A DNA stretch of 42,984 nucleotides, from NCBI GenBank assembly GCA_017649605.1, contig JAGCGL010000001.1, positions 1 to 42,984 of the forward strand, read 5' to 3'. This DNA comes from Spirochaetia bacterium (GTDB lineage: Bacteria; Spirochaetota; Spirochaetia; CADAEX01). The position numbers and the translations under genes are program-made. Positions 31,984 through 41,653 of this stretch are shown here, in pieces. Every line of letters begins with the position of its first letter. Within the stretch, counting starts at the first letter, position 1. The notes under the pieces were generated by a model that was not told the DNA's origin, did no database searches, and was given only the letters and a program-made list of their open reading frames with translations.

Positions 31984-33110
31984 TAGAAAGCTTTATTACA
32001 AAAGATGGAAAAAGACTCAGACGGGGCTACACCACTGGAACCTGTGCTGCGGCAGCGGCAAAATCGGCAGCCCTGATGCTGCTTACAGGGCGCAGGCTTG
32101 AGGCTGTCCATCTTATGACACCTTTTGGAATAGAGCTTGATCTTCCTTTATGCGATATTGTCATGAATGACAGATTTGTCTCCTGCGGGACAGTCAAAGA
32201 CAGCGGAGACGACCCAGATGTAACAGATGGAATCACTGTCTATGCCCGGGTGGAGAAGACAGATGTGCCATATACTGTCGAGATAGATGGCGGTGAGGGA
32301 ATAGGCCGTGTGACAAAGCCGGGGCTGGATCAGAGCGTCGGAAGTGCTGCCATCAATTCCACACCCCGCAGGATGATAACAGAAGAATTGCAGCAGGTAT
32401 GCGAGGATAACAGTTATACAGGTGGCCTCAAGGTTATTATCTCTGCCCCGGCAGGAACTGAGATTGCAAAAAAGACTTTCAACCCCAGGCTGGGGATAGA
32501 AGGTGGCATATCAATCCTTGGGACAACCGGGATAGTAGATCCTATGAGCGAGGAAGCGCTGATTGAGAGTATTGCTCTTGAGATCAGACAGCGGAAAGCC
32601 ATTGGCGAAAGGCGACTTATCCTTACACCAGGTAATTTCGGCGCCGATTTCCTTAAATCGGTATATGGGATAGAGGCACAGCAGATTGTGAAATGCTCAA
32701 ACTATGTCGGAAAAGCACTGGAAGCTGCAGTTGATGCAGGTTTTTGCCAGGTGCTTTTAGCCGGTCATATCGGTAAGTTTGTCAAGCTTTCCGGCGGAAT
32801 CATGAACACCCATTCAAAGGAGGGGGACTGCCGTGCAGAGCTTATGGCGGCCGCAGCACTCCTTGCAGGTGCAGATTCAGAGACTGCCCAGGCTATGTTC
32901 AGCTGTGTCACAACAGACGAGATGCTCAGGATTCTGGATAAAGAAGGAGTACTTGCCGGTACAATGACAGCTTTGAGAAGACGCATAGAATCAGCCCTTT
33001 CTGCCAGGTTTGCGGGAATGCTTGAAATAGGGGTGATTCTCTTCACCACAGGCAATATTGAGCTTTTCAAGACCGAGACTGCAAAGAGATGGATGGAGGC
33101 ACATTCATGA
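31980..33110 (+). CDS. cbiD: Cobalt-precorrin-5B C1-methyltransferase
   Basis: CbiD methylates C1 of the corrin ring in the anaerobic pathway. It is not homologous to the other ring methyltransferases, so its presence marks the oxygen-independent route. The 376-residue protein opens with the diagnostic RRGYTTGTCAAAAAKSAA, and has SGDDPDVTDGI, GEGIGRVTKPGL and the SAM-site-like ILTPGNFGADF region, followed by GHIGKFVKLSGGIMNTHSK. Overlaps of 4 nt exist on both sides. Confidence 0.96.
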   Translation: MIESFITKDGKRLRRGYTTGTCAAAAAKSAALMLLTGRRLEAVHLMTPFGIELDLPLCDIVMNDRFVSCGTVKDSGDDPDVTDGITVYARVEKTDVPYTVEIDGGEGIGRVTKPGLDQSVGSAAINSTPRRMITEELQQVCEDNSYTGGLKVIISAPAGTEIAKKTFNPRLGIEGGISILGTTGIVDPMSEEALIESIALEIRQRKAIGERRLILTPGNFGADFLKSVYGIEAQQIVKCSNYVGKALEAAVDAGFCQVLLAGHIGKFVKLSGGIMNTHSKEGDCRAELMAAAALLAGADSETAQAMFSCVTTDEMLRILDKEGVLAGTMTALRRRIESALSARFAGMLEIGVILFTTGNIELFKTETAKRWMEAHS

Positions 33111-33793
33111 GAAAGGGAATACTTTATGGTGTTGGAGTTGGTCCAGGCGACCCTGGGCTTTTGACTCTCAAGGCTGTGAATCTTATCAGAGAGTGCGATA
33201 TCATTGCTGTTCCACATAGAAAAGAGGGAGAAAGCTTTGCATATCAGATTGCTGTAAAAGCAGTGCCTGAGGCAGAGAAAAAGCCGGTGTTTCCTGTGGA
33301 AATGCCAATGACAAGAGATAAGAATGTAAGGGAAGCGGCATATAAAGCTGGGGCAGAAAAAGTTGCAGAAGCCCTTTCTATGGGTAAAAATGTAGTATTC
33401 CTGACCCTTGGGGATCCTTCGGTTTATTCCACATTTGCATATCTGGCTCCACAGGTCAAAAAGAAAGGGTTTGATGTGATCTGGGTTCCGGGGGTTACAT
33501 CATTCTGTGCCTCTTCTGCAACCTTGGGAAAGCCCCTCTGCACAGACAGGGAGGCACTGCATATTCTTCCGGGAGGTATATCTGCAAAGGAAGCGCTCAG
33601 ACTGTCCGGCACAAAAGTTTTCATGAAAGGGGAGCTTGATATGCTTCTTGACGCCCTCCAGGACGGAGAACAGGATGTGCAGGCGGTTGAGAACTGCGGC
33701 ACAGAGGGTGAGCGCATATATGAGAGACTTGAGGAAATTCCGGAGGATGCGGGCTATTATCTGGTGACAATCGTAAAGGAGAAGGAAGCATGA
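33107..33793 (+). CDS. cbiL: Cobalt-factor II C20-methyltransferase
   Basis: This SAM-dependent methyltransferase acts at C20 of cobalt-factor II. The start is ATG 33107, which overlaps the cbiD stop (ATGA) and has GGAGG about 10 nt upstream; an earlier in-frame ATG at 33089 is not needed. The 228 residues show the tetrapyrrole methylase fold: GVGVGPGDPGLLTLKAV at the start, TLGDPSVYSTFAYL, VPGVTSFCASSATLGKPL and a C-terminal AVENCGTEGERIY. These assign it to the C20 class over the other cbi methylases. Confidence 0.93.
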   Translation: MRKGILYGVGVGPGDPGLLTLKAVNLIRECDIIAVPHRKEGESFAYQIAVKAVPEAEKKPVFPVEMPMTRDKNVREAAYKAGAEKVAEALSMGKNVVFLTLGDPSVYSTFAYLAPQVKKKGFDVIWVPGVTSFCASSATLGKPLCTDREALHILPGGISAKEALRLSGTKVFMKGELDMLLDALQDGEQDVQAVENCGTEGERIYERLEEIPEDAGYYLVTIVKEKEA

Positions 33794-34545
33794 TACATTT
33801 TGTAGGTGCCGGGTGCGGTGCGACAGACCTTATAACACTGCGTGGCAAGAGACACATCGAGAATGCTGATGTTATTATTTACGCCGGCTCCCTTATAAAC
33901 AAAGAGCTCCTGCAGTATGCAAAAAAAGAGTGTGCTCTCTATGACAGTGCAAAGATGACACTGGAAGAGATAATAGATGTAATTTCTGTTGCCGAGCGGG
34001 ATGGGCTTGTCACTGTGCGGCTTCATACCGGCGATCCTTCTCTCTACGGTGCGATCGGGGAGCAGATGCGGGAGCTGGAGAGGCTTGGGATAGAATATGA
34101 CATAACCCCGGGCGTAAGCGCTTTTTCCGGTGCCGCAGCATCGCTCAAGACTGAATACACTCTGCCTGATGTCTCCCAGACAGTGATTATAACCAGGGCT
34201 GCGGGCAGGACAGATGTGCCGGAGAGGGAGAACCTCCGTTCCCTTGCATCCCACGGTGCCACCATGGTGCTGTACTTGAGCACCGGGCTGCTTGAGAAGG
34301 TGAGTGAGGACCTGATTGCAGGCGGATATGATGCCGGCACCCCAGCCGCAATAATCTATAAAGCTACCTGGCCCGACGAGAAGGTGTTCCGCTGTACTGT
34401 AGGAAATCTGAGGCAGACAGCCAAGGCAAACGGCATAACTAAGACTGCGCTGATTGCTGTAGGTAAATTCCTTGAGAGCAGCTTCTCCCGCTCCTGTCTC
34501 TATGACCCGGGTTTTTCCACAGAATTCAGGGAGGCGTCAAAGTGA
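33790..34545 (+). CDS. cbiF: Cobalt-precorrin-4 C11-methyltransferase
   Basis: CbiF methylates C11. The 251-residue tetrapyrrole methylase has FVGAGCGATDLITLRGKR at the N-terminus, YAGSLINKELL, RLHTGDPSLYGAIGEQM, TPGVSAFSGAAASL and ITRAAGRTDVPERENL, a combination characteristic of CbiF/CobM. Its start overlaps cbiL by 4 nt and its stop overlaps the GTG start of cbiG. Confidence 0.95.
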   Translation: MIHFVGAGCGATDLITLRGKRHIENADVIIYAGSLINKELLQYAKKECALYDSAKMTLEEIIDVISVAERDGLVTVRLHTGDPSLYGAIGEQMRELERLGIEYDITPGVSAFSGAAASLKTEYTLPDVSQTVIITRAAGRTDVPERENLRSLASHGATMVLYLSTGLLEKVSEDLIAGGYDAGTPAAIIYKATWPDEKVFRCTVGNLRQTAKANGITKTALIAVGKFLESSFSRSCLYDPGFSTEFREASK

Positions 34546-35516
34546 AGGCAGCTCTATTCTGCTTCTCCGATTCGGGGGAAAAACTTGCCGGGAAACTCTG
34601 TCTGCTGCTGGGACTGGAACAGGATTGCATACATAATCGCAGTCTCCAGAACATTGGGACTCTGTTTGCAGAGAGTGATGCTTTGATATTCATAGGTGCC
34701 TGCGGTATTGCAGTCCGTGAGATTGCCCCTTATCTGAAAAGCAAGGGTACCGACCCTGCTGTGGTTGTGATTGATGACCAGGGGAAATTTGTAATCCCGA
34801 TCCTTTCAGGACACATCGGAGGTGCCAATGATCTTGCAAGAAAGATTGCTTTTCTGACTGGTGCAACTGCTGTGATTACAACTGCTACCGATGGGGCCGG
34901 AAAGTTTTCCTGCGACGCATGGGCAGCCCGGAATGATTGTGCGATATCTTCTATGGAGATGGCTAAAAAAGTCTCTGCCGCAATATTGAAAAACGATATA
35001 CCGATTGTCTCAGATCATGAGCTGCCATCATCACTCCCAGATGGGCTATTTAAGGGCAATTCCGGCGATATAGGCATTTATATCGGAATACATGATAAGT
35101 CGCCGTTTAAGGAGACTCTCCGCCTTATTCCACGCACTCTTACTGTAGGGATAGGTTGTAGGAAAGGGACATCAGAAGAGCATATTCTCTCTGCAATAAA
35201 AACTGTGTTTGCAGATAATGGATTAGATATTCGTGCTGTTGAAAAAATTGCTTCCATAGATGTGAAAAAAGAAGAGGCAGGACTGCTCTCCTGTGCCGAA
35301 AAGCTGAATGCCAAGCTGGTTTTCTACTCTGCCGATGAGCTGAATGCTATGGATGGTGATTTTGATGAATCTGCTTTTGTAAAGAATACTGTAGGAACCG
35401 GCAATGTGTGTGAACGTTCTGCTCTCTCTGCCGGTGGAAGACTGGTTGTCAAGAAAACTGCGCTTGACGGTGTAACTGTCGCTGTGGCCGAGAAAGAACG
35501 GAGGATTGAATTTTGA
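34542..35516 (+). CDS. cbiG: Cobalt-precorrin-5A hydrolase
   Basis: CbiG opens the ring-A delta-lactone and releases the C20 carbon as acetaldehyde, a step specific to the anaerobic route. The 324-residue protein carries the N-terminal CbiG domain with FIGACGIAVREIAPYLKSKG and the following DQGKFVIPILSGHIGGAND, a middle linker, and the C-terminal domain with TVGIGCRKGTSEEHI and VGTGNVCERSAL. The start codon is GTG 34542, overlapping the cbiF stop (GTGA). The stop overlaps the TTG start of cbiH. Confidence 0.95.
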   Translation: MKAALFCFSDSGEKLAGKLCLLLGLEQDCIHNRSLQNIGTLFAESDALIFIGACGIAVREIAPYLKSKGTDPAVVVIDDQGKFVIPILSGHIGGANDLARKIAFLTGATAVITTATDGAGKFSCDAWAARNDCAISSMEMAKKVSAAILKNDIPIVSDHELPSSLPDGLFKGNSGDIGIYIGIHDKSPFKETLRLIPRTLTVGIGCRKGTSEEHILSAIKTVFADNGLDIRAVEKIASIDVKKEEAGLLSCAEKLNAKLVFYSADELNAMDGDFDESAFVKNTVGTGNVCERSALSAGGRLVVKKTALDGVTVAVAEKERRIEF

Positions 35517-36241
35517 AGAAGCTGTATGTTGTAGGGATTGGTCCAGGGAATTACGATGGGATGACTGTTGGGGCAGTAAAAGCCCTTGAACAGGCAGATC
35601 TGATTGTGGGCTACACAGTCTATTGTAAGCTTATAAAACCATATTTCCCTCAGAAGCAGTTTCTTTCAACCCCTATGATGCAGGAGATTGACAGGTGCTG
35701 CCTTGCCCTTGAACATGCTGCCAGTGGCAAAACAACAGCTATTGTCTGCTCAGGCGATGCAGGGATATATGGAATGGCTTCTCCTGTTCTTGAGCTTGCT
35801 TCAGAATATGATGTTGAGATAGAGATAATTGCTGGAGTGACAGCTGCCTCGTCTGGTGCCGCACTGTTAGGATCTCCCTTGGCATGCGATTTTGCTGTTA
35901 TCAGCCTCTCTGATCTGCTTATCCCGATGGAGGTGATCGAGAACCGGCTTGAGCATGCCTCGGCAGCAGATTTCTGCATAGTCCTCTATAACCCTTCAAG
36001 CCATAGGCGCTCTGACTATCTTAAGAAAGCATGTGAGATTATCATGCGTCACCGTCCGCCTGAGACTATATGTGGAATTGCCCAGAACATAGGAAGAGAA
36101 GGGGAGTACATGCGCCTTATGAGCCTTGCAGAGCTTTCAGAAATCAAGGCAGATATGTTCACATCTGTGTTCATAGGGAATTCAAAGACAAAAAACATAG
36201 GCGGTAAGATGGTGACTCCGAGAGGATATAAGAATGTCTGA
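35513..36241 (+). CDS. cbiH: Cobalt-factor III / precorrin-3B C17-methyltransferase
   Basis: CbiH methylates C17 and drives ring contraction. The 242-residue tetrapyrrole methylase shows VVGIGPGNYDGMTVGAVKAL, GYTVYCKLI, VCSGDAGIYGMASPVLEL, AGVTAASSGAALLGSPL and CDFAVISLSDLL, the CbiH/CobJ signature set. It starts at TTG 35513 (TTGA overlap with the cbiG stop), with GGAGG about 8 nt upstream. The next gene begins 8 nt before its stop. Confidence 0.95.
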   Translation: MKKLYVVGIGPGNYDGMTVGAVKALEQADLIVGYTVYCKLIKPYFPQKQFLSTPMMQEIDRCCLALEHAASGKTTAIVCSGDAGIYGMASPVLELASEYDVEIEIIAGVTAASSGAALLGSPLACDFAVISLSDLLIPMEVIENRLEHASAADFCIVLYNPSSHRRSDYLKKACEIIMRHRPPETICGIAQNIGREGEYMRLMSLAELSEIKADMFTSVFIGNSKTKNIGGKMVTPRGYKNV

Positions 36242-38195
36242 TAAGATTTGTATCTTTGCCGGGACAACAGAGGGGAGGACTCTTGCTTCACTGCTTAACA
36301 AGGCAGCAGATGTGACTGTATGTGTCGCAACAGAATATGGTCAGGTCCTGCTTGATGGAATAGAGGGTATTACTGTTCATTCCGGGCGTATGAGTTCAGA
36401 TGAGATGGGAGAGTTCTTCAATAAGAATCACTTTGCCAGAATTATAGATGCCACCCATCCCTATGCCCAGGTTGTCACTGAGAATATAGCTGCTGCAGCA
36501 GAAGGAGCGGGAATAAAGCTTATGCGGATCCTGCGGGAAAAAGAGGGCCATATCACAGGCGCTGTATATGTCTCATCAGTCAAGGAGGCAAAAGAATATC
36601 TTTCCAATTGTGAGGGAAATATTCTGATTACAACCGGTGCAAAGGAACTTTCAGATTACATTGGACTGGATATGTCCAGGGTATGGGCAAGGGTGCTTCC
36701 TGTGGCTTCATCCCTGGAGGCCTGTGAGAAGGCAGGGATTCCAGTTTCCCATATTATCGCAGCCCAGGGACCTTTCACCCAGGAAGTGAATACTGCCCAG
36801 ATCAAGATGATAGGTGCAAGATATATTGTTACAAAGGCATCTGGCACCACCGGCGGTTTTGAAGATAAGATCAGGGCTGCCTCAGAGTGCAAAGCTGTTC
36901 CAGTCATAATCGGCCAGCCACCTCAGATATCAGGATTCTCATTTGACGAAGCAGTTTCTGAGCTGAGTAAAATTTATAAGCTTTCTGACCGTAAAATCAC
37001 GCTTGTAGGAATCGGCCCGGGAGAGAGGAGGATGCTTACCCTTGAGGCAGAAAAAGCGCTGGAGGAGTGCGACGCTGTGATAGGGGCTTCTTCAGTAGTT
37101 CAGACATTGGATACCCGTAAGCCCTGCTATAACGAATATGACCCTGCAAGGGTGAGGGACCTTCTGGATGCTCACCCATCAATCCGAAACGCTGCAATTG
37201 TTTTCCGCGGGGATACAGGATTCTTCAGCGGTGCAACTAAAATGATCAAAGAGTTTGAGGACGAGGACTTAACTGTCATTCCAGGCATCTCTTCTCTTTC
37301 TGCTCTTTCTGCAAGGCTTGGTGTGAACTGGGACGATTCTATATGGGTAAGCCTGCACGGCCGTGACGGAAACTTTGTGAACGCTGTCTCAAAGAATAAA
37401 AAAGTATTCTTTCTTACCGACAAAGATAATGCTCCATCTGAAGTTTGTAAAAAATTGAATGAATATGGTTTGGGAGATCTTGTATGCACAGTAGGGGAAC
37501 GTCTCTCTTACCCCGATGAGAAGATAACAGAAGGGAGTGTCGCAGAGCTCTCTGAAAAAGAGTTTGATCTCCTTTCTGTCATGCTCATCGAGAATCCTAA
37601 GGCGCTTGAAGCTTTCCGTCTCGGGATAGATGACAGCGATTTTCTACGGGGCGATGTCCCTATGACAAAGGCAGAGGTCCGTGCAATCTCAGTGTCGAAG
37701 ATGGCCTTGAATGCAGACTCTGTTGTATGGGACATCGGGGCAGGAACAGGCTCTGTCTCGGTGGAATGTGCCCTTGCAGCACATAAGGGGCAGGTGTTTG
37801 CGGTTGAGAAAGAGCCCGATGCAGTCGAGCTTATAAAGCAGAATAAATTGAAATTCATGGCAGATAATATATCTGTTGTTCCAGGAACTGCCCCGGAGGT
37901 ACTTAATGATCTTCCTGCTCCCACCCACGCATTCATTGGGGGAAGCGGTGGCAACCTGCACAGCATATTGAATGTTCTGCTTGATAAAAATCCAGGTGTA
38001 AGGATTGTCATGAACACCGTGACTCTGGAATCCCAGGCTGAGGCCTTTGCCTGTGCAAAAGAGCTTGGCTTTGATATTTTCGAGGCAGTCTCGGTCAATA
38101 TTTCGCGCACCAAGAAGGCCGGCTCTTATAATCTTATGGCAGCCCAGAATCCTGTCACTGTGTTTGTGATGCAGAAGAGGAGGCTTGATGGCTGA
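36234..38195 (+). CDS. cbiJET: Trifunctional CbiJ-CbiE-CbiT fusion
   Basis: One 653-residue polypeptide joins three consecutive activities. Residues about 1-250 are cobalt-precorrin-6A reductase CbiJ (IFAGTTEGRTLASLLN, IDATHPYAQVVTENI, TTGAKEL). Residues about 254-450 are the C5-methyltransferase CbiE (ITLVGIGPGERRMLTLEAE, FRGDTGFFSGATKM, VIPGISSLSALSARLG). Residues about 468-653 are the C15-methyltransferase/decarboxylase CbiT (RGDVPMTKAEVRA, WDIGAGTGSVSVECAL with SAM-binding Gly residues, FIGGSGGNLHSIL). CbiE-CbiT fusions (CobL-like) are common; addition of CbiJ at the front is less so. No frameshift separates the parts. It overlaps cbiH and cbiB by 8 nt each. Confidence 0.93.
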   Translation: MSDKICIFAGTTEGRTLASLLNKAADVTVCVATEYGQVLLDGIEGITVHSGRMSSDEMGEFFNKNHFARIIDATHPYAQVVTENIAAAAEGAGIKLMRILREKEGHITGAVYVSSVKEAKEYLSNCEGNILITTGAKELSDYIGLDMSRVWARVLPVASSLEACEKAGIPVSHIIAAQGPFTQEVNTAQIKMIGARYIVTKASGTTGGFEDKIRAASECKAVPVIIGQPPQISGFSFDEAVSELSKIYKLSDRKITLVGIGPGERRMLTLEAEKALEECDAVIGASSVVQTLDTRKPCYNEYDPARVRDLLDAHPSIRNAAIVFRGDTGFFSGATKMIKEFEDEDLTVIPGISSLSALSARLGVNWDDSIWVSLHGRDGNFVNAVSKNKKVFFLTDKDNAPSEVCKKLNEYGLGDLVCTVGERLSYPDEKITEGSVAELSEKEFDLLSVMLIENPKALEAFRLGIDDSDFLRGDVPMTKAEVRAISVSKMALNADSVVWDIGAGTGSVSVECALAAHKGQVFAVEKEPDAVELIKQNKLKFMADNISVVPGTAPEVLNDLPAPTHAFIGGSGGNLHSILNVLLDKNPGVRIVMNTVTLESQAEAFACAKELGFDIFEAVSVNISRTKKAGSYNLMAAQNPVTVFVMQKRRLDG

Positions 38196-39165
38196 GCTTC
38201 TGATTTATCAGACATGTTCGATAATAATCGGATTCATCATCGACTTCTTTGTGGGCGATCCCCATGCTGTACCTCATCCAGTGGTGGCAATCGGAAAGCT
38301 GATCTCTTTCCTGGATAAAAAACTGCGCCTTGGCAATGACGATAAAAGGGATATTCTGCGGGGTGTATGGACAGTTCTTATTGTGATTGCTGTTTCAACC
38401 GCTGTTCCTGCTTTCATCCTTTTTATAATGTGGAAGATACATCCGGCCATATATCTTGTCATCAGCAGCATAATGTGCGCCCAGATTCTTGCAGCCCGGG
38501 AGCTGGTGCGGGAGTGCAGTGCAGTTGAGAAAGCCCTTGAGGAGGGCGATATCGAGGCTGCCAGAAAAGCGGTCTCCTATGTGGTGGGGCGGGATACCGA
38601 TGCCCTGGATAAAGAAGGAATCTGCCGTGCGGCTGTGGAGACAATTGCCGAAAACGGCTCCGACGGTGTTATTGCTCCGCTTTTCTGGATGTTTTTATTC
38701 GGTGCGCCGGGCGGTTTCTTTTATAAGGCTGTTAACACAATGGATTCCATGCTGGGATATAAGAATGAAAAGTATCTCTATTTCGGCCGTGCTGCCGCAA
38801 AAACCGATGATGTGGTGAACTTTATACCATCAAGGATCAGCGCATTTTTAATGATTGCATCGTGCCCACTCTGTCATCTTGATGGAAAGAATGCGCTTAA
38901 GATATTCAGGCGCGACCGCTTTAAGCACACAAGTCCAAATGCTGCCCAGACCGAATCTGTATTTGCAGGGGCACTGAATGTACGGTTGAATGGGCCTGCT
39001 GTTTACGGAAGAATCCTTCATGATAAAGAATATCTCGGCGACGATGTCAGACCTATAGAGAGTAGCGATATCAAGCGGGCCGGCCAGCTTATGTATACTG
39101 CTTCGACCCTGATGCTTATTGCCGGAATTCTGCTTAGAACAGGAGTTATACTGATATGCTTTTAA
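38188..39165 (+). CDS. cbiB: Adenosylcobinamide-phosphate synthase CbiB
   Basis: CbiB is an inner-membrane protein that attaches aminopropanol (phosphate) to adenosylcobyric acid. The 325-residue protein has several membrane helices (about 5-22, 55-80, 85-100, 150-170 and the C-terminus) and the family motifs DFFVGDPHAVPHPVVAIGKL, RDTDALDKEGICRAAVETIAENG (ENGSDGVIAPLFW) and TSPNAAQTESVFAGAL. ATG 38188 with GAGGAGG just upstream is preferred to TTG 38185. It overlaps cobD by 10 nt, which supplies its substrate. Confidence 0.94.
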   Translation: MAELLIYQTCSIIIGFIIDFFVGDPHAVPHPVVAIGKLISFLDKKLRLGNDDKRDILRGVWTVLIVIAVSTAVPAFILFIMWKIHPAIYLVISSIMCAQILAARELVRECSAVEKALEEGDIEAARKAVSYVVGRDTDALDKEGICRAAVETIAENGSDGVIAPLFWMFLFGAPGGFFYKAVNTMDSMLGYKNEKYLYFGRAAAKTDDVVNFIPSRISAFLMIASCPLCHLDGKNALKIFRRDRFKHTSPNAAQTESVFAGALNVRLNGPAVYGRILHDKEYLGDDVRPIESSDIKRAGQLMYTASTLMLIAGILLRTGVILICF

Positions 39166-40196
39166 ACGGAAAAAATCCCCATGGCGGTGACATCTATACA
39201 CATAAAGGGCTGCTTGATTTCTCTGCAAACATCAATCCATTCGGCATTCCTGAGCCGGTAAGAAAGGCAGCAGAGGAGTCATTGTACAATTGTACATCTT
39301 ACCCGGATCCCTATTGCAGAGAGCTTCGTAAAAAGCTGTCGGAGCATGAGGGTATGCCGGAAGCTTGGATACTCTGCGGCAACGGTGCGGCCGAACTTAT
39401 TTATTCATTTGCATACTCCCTGCCCAAGGAAAAGCCTGCACTGCTTGTCTCTCCGACATTCAGCGAGTACCAGTCGGCGCTGACGGCCGCAGGAATTGAA
39501 ATCGAACATTTTATGCTTGATGAGAAGAATGGATTTGTCCTTGATGATGGCATCACAGCCATAGCTTTTTCCCAGTACAGCGCTCTTTTCATCTGTACAC
39601 CGAACAACCCGACAGGAATAACGGTAGAGCCGGAACTGCTTGCTAAACTGGCAGGGACCGGTATAAGGATCTTCTGCGACATGTGCTTTATGGATTTGTC
39701 CGATTTTCCAGGGTTATACAATGTGCCGGAGCTGCTTAAGAAATATCCGAATCTTGTCATTCTGAAGGCATTCACCAAAAGCTTTGCGATTCCAGGTCTC
39801 AGGCTTGGTTATGTGCTCTGCTCAGACAGCGCTTTTATTGCCACAATGTCCGAGAAAGCGCCGTGCTGGAACGTCTCTATCCCTGCCCAGAAAGCAGGAT
39901 GTGCTGCTCTGGATTGCGGAGAATGGCTTTCAGATGCAGTGAAAAGCATATGCATAGAGCGTGAACGCATGGCCTCTGCGCTGAAATCGATGGGAGTAAA
40001 AGTGTATCCGGGCGAGGCGAATTTCCTCCTTATATATTCTGATGTGAATCTGTACACCAGACTGCTTGAGAAAGGGATTCTTGTCCGTGACTGCTCGAAT
40101 TATAAGGGCTTGAGGAAAGGCTTTATCCGGATAGCAATCCGAAGTCAGAAAGAGAATGACCAGCTTTTATCAGCCATGCGAGAGGTTCTGAGATGA
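39156..40196 (+). CDS. cobD: Threonine-phosphate decarboxylase CobD
   Basis: This PLP enzyme makes (R)-1-amino-2-propanol O-2-phosphate from L-threonine phosphate, the linker used by CbiB. The 346-residue class I/II aminotransferase-fold protein opens with [11 protein letters not shown], has [19 protein letters not shown] and the Schiff-base lysine Lys208 in [16 protein letters not shown], with the phosphate-binding Arg nearby. [12 protein letters not shown] closes the domain. Distinction from histidinol-phosphate aminotransferase rests on the HGGD opening and the location between cbiB and cbiP. Confidence 0.93.
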   Translation: MLLNGKNPHGGDIYTHKGLLDFSANINPFGIPEPVRKAAEESLYNCTSYPDPYCRELRKKLSEHEGMPEAWILCGNGAAELIYSFAYSLPKEKPALLVSPTFSEYQSALTAAGIEIEHFMLDEKNGFVLDDGITAIAFSQYSALFICTPNNPTGITVEPELLAKLAGTGIRIFCDMCFMDLSDFPGLYNVPELLKKYPNLVILKAFTKSFAIPGLRLGYVLCSDSAFIATMSEKAPCWNVSIPAQKAGCAALDCGEWLSDAVKSICIERERMASALKSMGVKVYPGEANFLLIYSDVNLYTRLLEKGILVRDCSNYKGLRKGFIRIAIRSQKENDQLLSAMREVLR

Positions 40197-41653
40197 ACAG
40201 AGCAAAACCTGTCATGATCCAGGGGACTATGTCCAACGCAGGCAAAAGCCTTCTCTGCGCCGCACTATGCCGCATCTTCCGGCAGGATGGCTACCGTGTC
40301 GCCCCATTTAAATCCCAGAATATGGCGCTCAATTCCTTTATCACAGAGGAAGGCCTTGAGATGGGGAGGGCCCAGGTGGTTCAGGCCGAGGCTGCAGGAA
40401 TAAAGCCCTCTGTCCTTATGAATCCGGTTCTCCTTAAACCTACTACAGATGTTGGTTCCCAGGTGATTGTGAACGGGGAAGTGCGTGCCAATATGAGCGC
40501 TGCCGATTATTTCAAATATAAGAGACAGCTGATTCCAGAGATTATGAGCGCTTATGACACTCTGGCCTCGGAAAACGATATCATCGTGATCGAGGGGGCT
40601 GGCAGTCCTGCAGAGATCAATCTTAAAGAGGATGACATAGTGAACATGGGGCTTGCCAAGATGGTTAAGTCTCCAGTCCTCCTTGTGGGAGATATAGACC
40701 GCGGCGGAGTATTTGCCCAGCTCTATGGGACACTGGCACTGCTTGAGCCGGAAGAGAGGGCAATGGTCAAAGCCACTCTGATCAATAAGTTCCGTGGCGA
40801 TGTCTCTATCCTTAAACCAGGGCTTGATATGCTCTATAAGCTGGTCAAGGTTCCATGTGCCGGTGTGGTCCCTTATCTTCATGTGGATATTGATGATGAG
40901 GACAGCCTGAGCGAGCGGCTCTCCAGCAGGGCTCGGAAAGAGATTGATATTGCAGTTGTCCATCTTCCGCGAATTTCTAACTTTACCGATTTCTCTCCTT
41001 TTGAGCGTTTTTCAGGCGTATCGCTCCGTTATGTTAAGACTCTCTCTGAGCTCGGAAACCCCGATATGATCATAATCCCAGGGACAAAATCCACAGTCTC
41101 AGACCTAAAATGGATGCGTCAGAATGGGCTTGAGGCAGAAATACTTAAATCAGCTTCGCATGGAATTCCTATCTTCGGCATCTGCGGTGGACTGCAGATG
41201 CTTGGGAAGTCGATCTCTGACCCCTTTGGAACAGAAGGTGGAGGAGAGATTTCCGGAATGGGGCTTCTGGATATCGAGACAGTATTTGCACAAGAGAAGA
41301 CCCGGACACAGGTGGAAGGCTCATTCTCAGGTATTGCAGGAATGTTTGCAGCCCTTGATGGAATGAATTACCGAGGATACGAGATCCACATGGGACAGAG
41401 CAATATTCATGGGGCTGTCCTGCAGAAAGGAAATGTTTACGGCAGCTATATCCACGGCCTGTTTGACGGGGCAGGTATCGCAAAGAGCATCGTGGAGGCA
41501 CTGTATAAAAAACGCAATCTTACATTCGATGAGAATGCTGTCTTCGACCCTCAGACTTACCGTGAAGAGCAGTATGACAGGCTTGCAGAATCAGTAAGAG
41601 GCGCTCTGGATATGAAGCTGATTTATTCTATCGTCTCCACAGGTGGTGTGTGA
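40193..41653 (+). CDS. cbiP: Cobyric acid synthase CbiP
   Basis: CbiP amidates positions b, d, e and g of adenosylcobyrinic a,c-diamide. The 486-residue protein has an N-terminal P-loop synthetase domain ([48 protein letters not shown]) and a C-terminal glutamine amidotransferase domain with the nucleophile Cys331 in [12 protein letters not shown] and the region GYEIHMG. It is the last gene of the locus and overlaps the convergent trkH by 26 nt, with no terminator visible between them. Adenosyltransferase and lower-ligand genes are not in the window. Confidence 0.96.
   Translation: MNRAKPVMIQGTMSNAGKSLLCAALCRIFRQDGYRVAPFKSQNMALNSFITEEGLEMGRAQVVQAEAAGIKPSVLMNPVLLKPTTDVGSQVIVNGEVRANMSAADYFKYKRQLIPEIMSAYDTLASENDIIVIEGAGSPAEINLKEDDIVNMGLAKMVKSPVLLVGDIDRGGVFAQLYGTLALLEPEERAMVKATLINKFRGDVSILKPGLDMLYKLVKVPCAGVVPYLHVDIDDEDSLSERLSSRARKEIDIAVVHLPRISNFTDFSPFERFSGVSLRYVKTLSELGNPDMIIIPGTKSTVSDLKWMRQNGLEAEILKSASHGIPIFGICGGLQMLGKSISDPFGTEGGGEISGMGLLDIETVFAQEKTRTQVEGSFSGIAGMFAALDGMNYRGYEIHMGQSNIHGAVLQKGNVYGSYIHGLFDGAGIAKSIVEALYKKRNLTFDENAVFDPQTYREEQYDRLAESVRGALDMKLIYSIVSTGGV

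Noticed and set aside
39156..40196. Histidinol-phosphate aminotransferase as an alternative identity for the PLP enzyme
   Set aside because: The HGGDIY opening, the [12 protein letters not shown] lysine site and its overlap with cbiB and cbiP fit threonine-phosphate decarboxylase CobD.
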